NCBI GenBank assembly: GCA_037349315.1
Contig: JBAIAC010000001.1
Location: 31,682,001-31,746,000, forward strand
Source of the DNA: Chelydra serpentina
Taxonomy: Eukaryota > Chordata > Testudines > Chelydridae
DNA: 64,000 nt
Reading direction: 5' to 3'
Each line of letters starts with the position of its first letter. Within the stretch, counting starts at the first letter, position 1. Both the position numbers and the translations under genes were made by a program. The notes under the pieces are model-generated. The model was not told the origin of the DNA, did not search any database, and saw nothing but the letters and a program-made list of their open reading frames with translations. Below, piece by piece: positions 35,412 to 45,123 of this stretch.

Positions 35412-35544
35412 CTATTCTATCAAAGCCACATTGGTCTCAAGAAACATTCAGTCTTTCATTATAAGAAACCTCAGTGATATAAAGTGGGAACAAGTTCTTG
35501 CTGTTGTCTGCTATTTCAGGCTATGTATCTAGCAATGTCTCCCA

Positions 35545-35970
35545 GTGGTTAGTCAGGACTCCTTGCTTCTTTTTTTCCCCAGCTCCACCACTGACTCACT
35601 GTGAGAACTCAAGCAAGTCATTCTTTTCAGTGTCTCAATATTTGCATGCCCAGCTTGGGACACATAAAACTTGATTTTTCAGAGGTGCTGAGCACAGATT
35701 CACTTCAAATGGCTTTATGGGTGCTCAGCACCTCTGAAAAGCAGGCCCTAGTTGGGCACCTAAACACAGAGGCAATCAAAACTAGTGGACACTCCTCATA
35801 ATGTTGGTCTAAAAAAAAAACCATGCCCTCTCGCTGCCTCAGTATCCCCATCTGTAAAATGGAGACAACACTTTCTTATGGGGCTGGGAGATTTCATTAA
35901 TTAATGTTTGTAGGGCAGTTTGAGAGCCTCAGATGAAAGATGCTGCACAATATAATTAGTATTATTATTA
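35545..35970 (+). repeat. MIR-like SINE split by a palindromic repeat
   Basis: The 5' part (35545-35650: 'ccagctccaccactgactca', 'aagcaagtcattc') and the 3' part (35826-35970: 'cctcagtatccccatctgta', 'aaatggagacaac') belong to one SINE. Between them sits a palindrome: 'ttcagaggtgctgagcac' and 'gtgctcagcacctctgaaa'. The words 'tgtctcaatatttgcat' and 'tgcctcagtatccccat' at the two joints look like a duplicated stretch of the SINE. Confidence 0.6.
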
Positions 35971-37339
35971 CGTATTGTGATGGAGTAAGACCTGAAAGTG
36001 AAGTATTTCCGGAGGCTAGCCCAGTGAGCAACATTCGGTGTAAATGTCCTGTCTTACAGACTGTGTGTCCAATTCTCCAATCACTTACATCATTCTCAAT
36101 GCTGAATAACTCCACTGGGAGAGGAGAATCAACATTTTTCTATTAAGTGAGTCCAGAGATTAACTCACCCTTCAAACCTCTACCATTGTATTGAATTTAT
36201 TCAGTTTAAATGGATGAGAAGACAGAAATTTTGTCCAACCAAACCTGCATTCTTAAGGCTACATTCGGCCACCTTTACTCATGCTCAATAGTACCTAACT
36301 CTGCAGTGTTCCCCCTGCTCTCAGAGTAAGGTACTAGCCAGTGCAAGTACAGGAGGCAGAATCAGGCCTATATTAATTTAATTTTCAGTGGCTTTATAAA
36401 TACCCATATCATGCATTAAACTCCCACCCACCCCGAGATGCAAACAAATAGATTATTCTTATTACATCAATTACATAGTCACTAATGAAATCAGATATAT
36501 CACAGCTGCCAGAATTCCTCCTTTCAGTGCAAAGCCAATTGCAGCAGCTTGAGTTTTGGAAGGTTTCTCTCTCTCTCCTTTTGAAATCATTTCATTAAAG
36601 TTCTCCGGTTAACGTCAGTATCACCTGGCTAAATGGATAATAGAAGAGAATGATGCTTAGCAATGGTAACTCTGGAGTTACCAGTCTCTTAGGGTTGAGG
36701 TTATCCCTAATAAGTCCATTCTTCTGCTTTTAGGAGATGATCTTGCAATGACTGACGCACATGAATAACTTTACTCACCAGAGTAATCCCAATGACATCA
36801 AAGGGACAACTCCCATGAGGAAAATAAAGTTATTCACATGCTTGAGTGTTTGCAAACTTGGGCATTAATTATTTGGGACGAAATGATGCCTCATCCTTAC
36901 ATGGTGGTTGAGCTAGGAAGGAAGGTTTCCTCCCACCACCACCACATCTGGCCACATAAGTGCTACTTGATTTGGGAGAGTTCAGGGGCTGTCTTCCAGA
37001 CACTGCCTTTGAGGAGCAGCAAGCTGTGATGCTCATGGGACAGGAAGCAGGCGGAGCCATGAATCTGCCTTCCCATGACCCAACCAGCGGGACTGACTGG
37101 CCACACAGGATGGGTGGGGAGAATATACTGTTCCCCATAAGACTCAGAAATTACTCCCTCCACCTAAATACAACCAGGGATGTCCAGAGGACCTGTGTCT
37201 TTGAGGATGTGCTGACAGAGAGTTCCTTCCCCAGTGCACAACCTAATCTCTGAAGTACAATGCCTCCCAGTGCTTCTGTGCACCTCCCCTTCTGATGGAC
37301 TGCATGCAAACAGCACCTCCTAGACCTTAATTACCGAGT
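35971..37339. other. Mostly unannotated, two small palindromes
   Basis: No gene recognised. Palindromic repeat remnants lie at about 36265-36365 ('ctttactcatgctcaatagt' ... 'agaatcaggcc') and 36750-36860 ('catgaataactttactcacc' with 'aataaagttattcacatgct'). Confidence 0.4.
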
Positions 37340-37460
37340 GACTGATCCTGTGAGGTGCTAAATGCCCCCTTCAAAGTGCTGAGCGCCCTCACCTCCTGTT
37401 GACATCAATGGGGGTGGAGGGCCCTGGGCATTTTACAGGATAGGGTCCTTAATTTGCTTA
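37340..37460. repeat. Palindromic miniature repeat
   Basis: 'tgatcctgtgaggtgctaaa' pairs with 'gcattttacaggatagggtc', around 'ttgacatcaatgggggtgga'. It is of the 'gatcctgcaaggtgctgag' type; half of a related copy lies at 54126-54190. Confidence 0.55.
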
Positions 37461-38383
37461 TAAATGGAAGAATAGAATTTTCAAAGGAGACTAAAGGAAA
37501 TACAGTGGGAGTTGGGTGTGCTCAACTGACATTGTATTTTCCTCAGGCTCCTTTGAAAATCTCAGCCTAAAACTATAAACACTTAAAATCCGGGAACATG
37601 AACAGATCCCATTGACTCTTCTTCTGAGAATACCTGGTTGTTTGTTTACATTTTGGCTTCTAATTTGATTAGATAAATGTTTAGATCCGTTACTCCTTGG
37701 AATCTCTTTTCTCTCTTAACAGAGAAGCCCTTTTTATTGTTATGATTAGGAGGTTCAAGTTCGTACTTTGTCATCCTTCATTATAGACCATTGTATAACT
37801 ATTTGACAGTGTCTGTAACATGCTCCCCCTTTTCTATCCTCTTTTGATTAATCCTGACCTCTCTCTCTCTACCCATTACATAGTATCAGTCGCATAGTGA
37901 CATTGCTTCAATTATACCTTTCCTCTTTCTGTAGCTGGCTCGCCTCCTTCAAACAAACTCTTCTCCTGGCACAGTGGGATCAAAAGACCCAAAGCTAACA
38001 AAAAAAGTTTGAATCACAGCAATTCAGGAAACTTTCCTAGGCTGTAGACCAGGCCTCTAATGAATTTAAAGCCCTGCATTCTTGAAAAGGGTGGGTGGGC
38101 ACTCAGAGTTTTCCCTCTCATCATCACCAGCTAGCAAAGTTCTTAGTGACAGCAAAGCCTCCCAGTTACACTTTTGCCAAGAAGAGCAGTGGGACCCCTT
38201 GCTATTTCTTTTGGTGCTGCTATAACTGGGAATCCTTCTCTGGGGATGTCCAGTGCCCACTTGCTAAAGAGCTGCTGATCTCCTACAGACAGAGTTGGTT
38301 GTAAGGATGAGTAACTGAAATGATTGCTTGGGATTGCCATGCCTTTGAGTCCTTTCTCCATGGTCACTCACTTACTCAGCATG
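37461..38383. other. Unannotated stretch
   Basis: No gene or repeat recognised. Confidence 0.5.
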
Positions 38384-38672
38384 GGCTAATACAGAGGCGG
38401 ACAAACTTTTTGGACTGAGGGCCGCATCGGGTTTCAGAAATTGTATGGAGGGCCGGTTAGGGGAGGTCAAGCCGGGCTCTGCAGCTGAGCTGCCCCAGGA
38501 GCTCCCAGCCCCGCCGCCCAGAGCATTGTGCCGGCGGAGGGGCGTGTTGAGACTGTGGGGGAGGGGGGAACAGCAGAGGAGGGACCAGGGGCTAGCCTCC
38601 TGGGACGGGCAGGAGGGTCCCACGGGCTGGATGTGGCCCGCGGGCTGTAGTTTGCCCACGTCTGGGCTAATA
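38384..38672. mobile_element. hAT-type MITE with perfect 8-bp TSD
   Basis: The element spans 38392-38664, starting CAGAGGCGGACAAACTTTTT and ending in the complement of CAGACGTGGGCAAACTAC. GGCTAATA flanks both sides (38384-38391 and 38665-38672), an exact 8-bp hAT duplication. The GC-rich inside gives spurious open frames. Nonautonomous. Confidence 0.92.
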
Positions 38673-39049
38673 AGTTCTTTCCTTCTGACGATGGGGCTAA
38701 AAGGGGAGGCACCTCACAGCTTGATTTCCTCACCTCCTGTGGCCTGAGGCCCCACAAATCATGGGGCATGTCCTATCTACAAAGTGGGAGAATGATCACA
38801 TTTTCACTTGTGATGGCTAGAAAGAGAATGTAGTCTCAAGAGTATATGGAGGTGAGCAAAGCTGATGGTTTGTGACGCTGAATACGTCCTTTCTGACCAC
38901 AGGAATTTACAACATGCTGGCTACTTTTTCATTTTCCAGGTTGACATCTCTTCGCATTGTTTGACATTCAGCAGCAGGTGGAGGTGAACGATGGAACACA
39001 CTGAACTGAATGACACTGCACTGTGGTTTTCCCCAGATCATTACTGATA
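38673..39049. other. Unannotated stretch
   Basis: No gene or repeat recognised. Confidence 0.5.
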
Positions 39050-39693
39050 CTTCCACATAGGGTTGCCAACCCTCCCGGATTGACTCCCTACCTGCCCTGG
39101 CTCCGCGCGGCTCCTGGAAGCAACTGGCACATCCCTCTGGTTCCTAGGTGCAGGGGCAGCCAGGGGATCTCTGCGCGCTACCCCACCCCGAGCGCTGACT
39201 CCACAGCTCCCATTGGCTGGGAACCACGGCACGCAGAGCCACCTGGCCACCTCTGAGCCTAGGAGCTGGACATGCTGGTCGCTTCCGGAAACCGCTCGAG
39301 ATAAGCGCCACCCAGCCAGAGCCTGCACCCCTCACCCCCCCATACCCCAAAATCCTCCCCAGACCTGAGCCCCTTCCCCACCCAAACTCCCTCCCAGAAC
39401 CCACACCCCTTCCTGCACCCCAACCCCCTGTCCCAGCTCAGAGCCCCCTTCCACACTCCAAACCCCTTGGCCCCACCCCCCAACCCACAGCCTGCACCCC
39501 CTCCCACACCCCAACCCACTGCCCCAGCCCGGTGAAAGTGAGTGAGGGTGGGGGAGAGTGAGTGATGGAGGGAGGAGGGATGGAATGAGCTAGGGGCGGG
39601 GCAAGGACATGGCCTCAGGGAAGGGGCGGAGTAGGCGTGGGGCAAGGGTGTTCGGGTTTGTGCGATTAGACAGTTGAAAACCCTACTTCCACA
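39050..39693. mobile_element. hAT-type element (628 bp) with perfect 8-bp TSD
   Basis: The element spans 39058-39685, starting TAGGGTTGCCAACCC and ending in the complement of TAGGGTTTTCAACTG. CTTCCACA flanks it exactly (39050-39057, 39686-39693). The inside is strand-asymmetric: about 39325-39532 is very C-rich with repeated 'cccacaccccaaccc'-like units, and about 39535-39655 is G-rich. Open frames crossing it (157 codons on the minus strand) are low-complexity. Shares ends with 10370-10481, 23484-23605 and 63762-64000. Confidence 0.9.
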
Positions 39694-39749
39694 GAAACGT
39701 CTGTACAAGGATCTCAACTGTTCAGGGAACAATTAAGAGTCACAACAAC

Positions 39750-39850
39750 CCTGCAAGATTGGTAATAATATAGTCCTCTTTTCATAGGTGGATAAACTGA
39801 GCCACAAAGAGAGTCAGTGTTTTACCCAAGAGTTCACAGGATGAAAATGG
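39750..39850 (-). repeat. MIR-like SINE fragment
   Basis: In plus reading: 'cataggtggataaactgagc', 'cacaaagagagtcagtgttt', 'acccaagagttcacagg', the reversed MIR body. Confidence 0.6.
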
Positions 39851-40383
39851 TGAAACAGAGAATACAGCTCACGCAATTGGACTCACCACTGTAATCACTG
39901 GAAGATGCTGTCAGTCGACATGAAAAATTTGGTCCCTCTGCTTAGGTTAATCCCCTGTAAAAGTCTATTCCAGCTGCTTTACCCTGATGATTCCAGTTTG
40001 TGCTCTGCCCTGGACAGGCCTCCAGGCAAAATTAGTGGTCATGACCTATAGCTACAAGATATACAGCAAGCTCAGGCAGGCATGTTTTATTAATGGCAAA
40101 TATTACCAACTCCTCACTCCCATTGAGGTGATGAAGCCACATGTTTTATTTCTCCTTGCCTTAAAACCAATAAACAGCATTCAAGTGCTGTCATTCACAG
40201 CAAAATGCTGTTGCTCTCTGCATTGCTACAAGGCAAGCTCGCTGAACCATTACGTCTCTCCAAACCTCAGTCCTAGCAGCAGCAAGTAAACTCAACAAAA
40301 AGCCAATTCCAGCTGAGAGAAGCTCAGTCCAGGAATGGGGTCTCCATCAATTTATTGAGGCCTATTTTCTTATCCTCGCTCTG
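39851..40383. other. Unannotated stretch
   Basis: No gene or repeat recognised. Confidence 0.5.
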
Positions 40384-41466
40384 ATACTGTCTCGCATGAC
40401 CTCATAAACAAACTAGGGAAATACAACCTAGATGGAGCTGCATAACTGGAAAACTGTTCCAAGAGAGTAGTTATCACTGGTTCACAGTCAAGCTGGAAGG
40501 GAATATTGAGTGGGGTCCCGCACGGCTCAGTTCTGGGTCTGGTTCTGTTCAATATCTTCATCAATGACTTAGATAATGGCATAGAGCATACACTTATTAA
40601 TTTTGCAGATGATAACAAGCTGGGAGAGGTTACACATGCTTTGGAGGATAGGATTAAAATTCAAAATGATCTGGACAAACTGGAGAAATGGTCTGAAGTA
40701 AATAGGATGAATTCAATAAAGACAAATGCAAAGTACTCCGCTGAAGAAGGAACAATCCGTTTGCACACATACAAAATGGGAAATGACTGCCTAGGAAGGA
40801 GTACTGCGGAAAGGGATCTGGGGGTCATAGTGGATCACAAGCTAAATATGAGTCAACAGTATAGCACTGTTGCAAAAAAGCAAACATAATTCTGGGATGT
40901 ATTAGCAGGAGTGTTGTAAGCAAGACACAAGTAGTAATTCTTCCGCACTGCTCCACACTTAATAGGCCTCAATTGGAGTATTGTGTCCAGTTCGGGGCAC
41001 CACATTTCAGGAAAGATTGGGCAAACTGGAGAAAGTCCAGAGAAGAGAAAGAAAAATGATTAAAGGTCTAGAGAGCATGGCCTATGAGGGAAGATTGAAA
41101 AAATTGGGTTTGTTTAGTCTGGAGAAGACGGAGCGGAGATATGATAACAGTTTTCAAGTACATAAAAGGTTGTTACAAGGAGGAGGAAGAAAAATTGTTC
41201 TTCTTAACCTCTTAGGATAGGACAAGAAGCAATGGGCTTAAATTGAAGTAAGGGCAGTTTAAGTTGGACATTAAGAAAAACTTCCTATCAGGGTAATTAG
41301 GCACTGGAATAAATTGCCTGTGGAGGTTGTAGAATCTCCATCATTGGAGATTTTTTAAGAGCAGGTTAGACAAACACCTGTCAGGGACAGTCTAGTCCTG
41401 GCATGAGTGCAGGGGACTGGACTAGATGACCTCTTGAGGTCCCTTCCAGTCCTACGATTCTATAAT
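40384..41466 (+). mobile_element. CR1 LINE 3' fragment
   Basis: Plus-strand CR1, 5'-truncated inside the reverse transcriptase near 'gatactgtctcgcatgacct' (40384). The frame from 40506 reads GVPHGSVLGLVLFNIFINDLDNGIEHTLINFADDNKLGEV (positions 40509 on), containing the RT 'GVPQGS-LFNIFIND' and FADD blocks, up to KKQT at 40889. A further piece follows from 40981 (EKVQRRERKMIKGLE). Frame breaks separate them. The 3' end is 'cctacgattctata' at about 41466. Same subfamily as 16037-16980. Confidence 0.9.
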
Positions 41467-41509
41467 GCCTTTGCTTGTACATTGTACCCTTCCCTGGTGC
41501 CTTTATTTT

Positions 41510-41615
41510 TTTAGACTGCTGGGTCTTTAGGAATAGGATTTTGTATTGTTCTGTGTTTGGAGAATGTCTAGCATGTGATGGATGCTACAGCAATCTAAAT
41601 AATAAATAATAATAA
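41510..41615 (+). repeat. SINE 3' tail remnant
   Basis: 'agactgctgggtctttagga', 'attgttctgtgtttggagaa', 'aataataaataataataat' follows the tail of the SINE type at 18855-19150. Diverged. Confidence 0.45.
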
Positions 41616-42034
41616 TGTGTGGCCATCACCAAAGGGCTTCCACCTGGTAAGAAAGGGTTATATGGTATTTCATTGTTCCTAGCCAGTATATTAAAGGATT
41701 TGTTCTCTCAGCCCAACTCTGATACAGGACTCTATAACAATCAGTCACAGAGAGATAAGGAGTGGCTGAAACTCCCTTACTGTTCTGGTTCTTTGTCCTT
41801 CCTCAGCCATCATATATCACAGCACAGACACAAATGGAATTACAGGGGAGGATGGTATCAGCCCTATAAAATAACATTTCCCCTGGCTATCGGGTGGTTT
41901 TTTTTTAGCAGAGATGTCCCCAAATGAAAGCCCTGGGCAAGAACACCCCTGAACTTTTCAGGGATAGGTCAAATTCAAAGCCCAGATCAAACTTTTGCAG
42001 CTAGTTTCATAAGCCCCTCTCATATCAGCACATG
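41616..42034. other. Unannotated stretch
   Basis: No gene or repeat recognised. Confidence 0.5.
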
Positions 42035-42235
42035 AATCTCAAAGAGCTTCACAGACATTAACAAGTTAAGCCTAGTGAGGTAGTAAGTTTCATTATTCCC
42101 TTTTCTGTAGAGGGTAGAGAAACAGAGGCATGAAAAGGTGAAATGACTTGTGCAAGGTCACACAACTACTGACATTGCTGGGAAAATAACCCAGCTCTCT
42201 TTGCTCTCAATCCCAGACTTACCAGTAGACCATGC
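42035..42235 (-). repeat. MIR-like SINE
   Basis: Reversed MIR body: 'cattattcccttttctgtag', 'gaaacagaggcatgaaaagg', 'tgaaatgacttgtgcaaggt', 'cacacaactac', then the decayed promoter end 'caatcccagacttac'. Confidence 0.75.
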
Positions 42236-43326
42236 TCTAAGATTAGAGACGTTGCCTCTCTAGTCGTATTATTCTTTTGGGGAGAGAAAAGGGTGAGAAG
42301 TTCTGAGAACAGAGGGCTAATGAGGGAGCTAATACAGAACTCATTTCTTATGGACAATTGAAAGGAAAGGTGCATGGCCATCCTGCTGGGACAACGATGG
42401 AGAGGTGTGCTCCACATTGCTCTCAACTGACCCAATTTGGCCATGGTTAAATTGGACTAGACCAGGAGAAGGTGCTCTCTCCATATCAGATAAAGGAAAG
42501 GGTGGAACTGGGAGGCGCTGCTACCCAAGACAGGAAGAGGAGTGGGAGCTTCCTACTGCTTTTAGTAGAGAAAGGAGAACTGTGCTCACCCAGCACCTCC
42601 TGACATTAAACCCTGTCTCCTGGCCATCCAAGGAGAAACCCTGCTGAGAACTAGGGAGAACCTTGTCCAACCCTCTTTATGAGACAACCCAACACAAGGC
42701 TTTAGGGGAGGAATAAAGCAGCATCCCACGGCTTCCCATTTCCTCTCAGACAAAGAAATGCAAGGTGAACTTCCTTGCTGGCAACCCACGGACACTCTTC
42801 AAAGACCAAAGCTTCAGGCAAGAAGCAACACAATTGCAGAGCACATTTAATAATTGGACACTAGTGCTTTGTCGACACATTATAGGATCAATAAACACAC
42901 GCGTGGCTTTAGGTGTTATCACAGGCTGCAGCTAGTGGGGGATGAGGAACCCAGGAACCCTCTTTGGCTTCTATTTTAGTACCATTAGTATTCTTGTGAG
43001 AGAAGCCTGACAGATTATTAACCAAGCACCACCCAAATCCTGCAGCATCAGTGGATTGCCTGAGGTGTCATTTAAACTGAGATGCCATCCCCCATTCACA
43101 TATACAACTCAGACATACCTTTCTCTCACATACACTCATTTACCTTTTACCGTGAATGGGCACCCTGGCACCCACCCACCCACACCCACACGTGCGCACA
43201 CACACACACTCTCTCTCACATAAATATACCTTCCTCTCACACCATTCAAATGCCACTCACACAGCACCCATATAGCTATATTTCCACTCCTCTTGTGAAG
43301 GTCCCCTGTAATGCATGTGAATAAGC
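42236..43326. other. Unannotated stretch with (CA)-rich tract
   Basis: No gene recognised. An imperfect CA/CCCA-rich simple repeat occupies about 43170-43220. Confidence 0.5.
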
Positions 43327-43679
43327 TAAGGGCATGGCTACACTTGCAGTTGTAGAGCGCTTTGAGTTAAACCAGCCTTCGGAGAGCGCAGTAGGGAAAG
43401 TGCTGCAGTCTGTCCACACTGACAGCTGCCAGCGCACTGGCGTGGCCACATTTGCAACACTTGAAGCGGTGCATTATGGGCAGCTATCCCACAGAGCACC
43501 TCTTCCCATTTTGTCATGTGGCTTGTGGGAAGGGGGAAGGGGGTTTTCTGGGTCCCGCCCCAATGCCCCATGATGCATCGGTTCGCATCCCAGCAATCCC
43601 TGTGCTTCCATCCACATTTGGCGCCATCTTTCAACGTTTTTTGAACTGTGCGCTCTGTCTTCCCTTTCGGTCTGCGGGA

Positions 43680-44880
43680 ATGGGGCCCGAACTGCTGAGG
43701 AATATGCTGATGAGTCTTTCCAGCACGTCATGTTTGGCAGTCGAGTTACTGCTTAAGATCCAAGCTGACAGTGAGGACTCCGACGACGATATCGACTCGA
43801 GTAACGCATATGACACGAGATTGCTTGTGGCATTCACGGACGTGGAACGTCGCTTTTGGGCTCGGGAAACAAGCACCGAGTGGTAGGATCACATCATCAC
43901 GCAAGTCCGGGATGATGAGCAGTGGCTGAAGAACTTTTGGATGAGAAAAGCCACTTTCATGGGACTGTGCGATGAGCTCACACCCACCCTGCGGCGCTAG
44001 GACACAAAATTGAGAGTTGCCCTGATGGTGGAGAAGCGGGTGACTATTGCAATCTGGATGCTGGCAACTCCAGACAGCTACTGATAAGTCGCTAACCAGT
44101 TCGGAGTGGGAAAGTCAACCCCTGGAATCATGTTGATGCAAGTTTGCAGGGCCATTAATCGCATCCTGCTCAGAAGAACCGTGACTCTGGGTAATGTGCA
44201 TGAAATTGTGGCTGGCTTTGCACAAATGGGTTTCCCTAACTGCGGAGGATTGATAGATGGGACGCATATTCCAATTCTGGCACCAGCCCACCTAGCCTCC
44301 GAGTATGTTAATCGGAAGGGGTATTTCTCTATGGTTCTCCAGGAGCTTGTGGGGCATTTCATTGACATTAACGCAGGCTGGTCCGGAAAAGTGCATGACG
44401 CACGCATCTTTCCAAACACTGGCCTGTTCAGGAAGCTGCAAGCCAGGACTTTTTTCCCAGACCAGAAGATCACCGTAGGGGAAGTCGAAATGCCCATTGT
44501 GATCCTTGGAGACCCTGCTTACCTCTTAATGCCGTGGCTCATGAAATCCTACACAGGGAGCCTTGACAGCAGCAAGGAGAGGTTCAACAACAGGCTGAGC
44601 CGGTGCAGAATGACTGTGCAGTGTGCTTTTGGCCATTTAAAGGGCCGCTGGTGCTCTGTATGGGAAGCTGGACCTGGCCGATGACAGCATCCCCACAGTT
44701 ATATCCGCGTGCTGTACCCTCCATAACATTTGTGAAGAGAAGGGTGAAAGATTCACTCAGGCATGGAGCTCAGAGGTTCAACACCTGGAGGCTGAATTTG
44801 AACAGCCAGAGAGCAGGGCTATTAGAGGGGCCCAGCGCCAGGCTGCAAGGATTAGGGATGCCTTGAGGGAGCAATTTTAG
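43680..44880 (+). pseudogene. Harbinger DDE transposase, inactivated
   Basis: Start chosen at MGPELLRN (43680), in frame with the rest. N-terminal helices (LLLKIQADSEDSDDDID, VERRFWARE) lead to a helix-turn-helix (VANQFGVGKSTPG, near 44090-44130). The DDE_Tnp_4-type catalytic domain follows: first Asp in GGLIDGTHIPI, second in GWSGKVHDARIF, then LGDPAYLLMPWLM and RMTVQCAFGHLKGRW. The third catalytic acid, normally Glu in 'VExxFGxLKxRW', is Gln here (CAG at 44619). Breaks: in-frame stops TAG 43884, TAG 43998, TGA 44082 and TAA 44085, plus a frameshift at about 44654-44656 consistent with loss of two bases in a CT run. After it, another frame runs on (CTLHNICEEKGE) to TAG at 44878. A poly(A) signal AATAAA follows at 45023. 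Normally it cuts and rejoins DNA at TWA sites in the nucleus; this copy cannot. Confidence 0.93.
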
Positions 44881-45022
44881 GCTGAAAGCCACCAGTAATG
44901 TTTGATGCCCTGCACGGGAGTGAAGTGCAGTGGTTCCAATGTTAGTAGGAATCTGTGTTTGCTACGCTGACTTGCAGTGCCTGTTGCTTTCCTGGGCTAA
45001 GGGATCTTTTACTTTATGCAAT

Positions 45023-45028
45023 AATAAA
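45023..45028 (+). terminator. Polyadenylation signal of the transposase gene
   Basis: AATAAA on the plus strand, 143 bp after the transposase stop codon. It lies 27 bp from the opposing signal of the Myb-like gene. Confidence 0.7.
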
Positions 45029-45054
45029 GAATGTTTTCAAAGCCAAAAAATTCA

Positions 45055-45060
45055 TTTATT
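45055..45060 (-). terminator. Polyadenylation signal of the Myb-like gene
   Basis: AATAAA on the minus strand (plus TTTATT), 64 bp after the Myb-like stop codon. Confidence 0.7.
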
Positions 45061-45123
45061 GAAAAGAAGCACAACTGCTTGGGAAACAGAACGGGCAAGG
45101 GGGTGGGGCAGGGAACGGTACAA

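Noticed and set aside
38445..38769. CpG-rich block as a host promoter island
   Set aside because: The GC-rich part lies within the hAT MITE bounded at 38392-38664 and has no adjoining exon.
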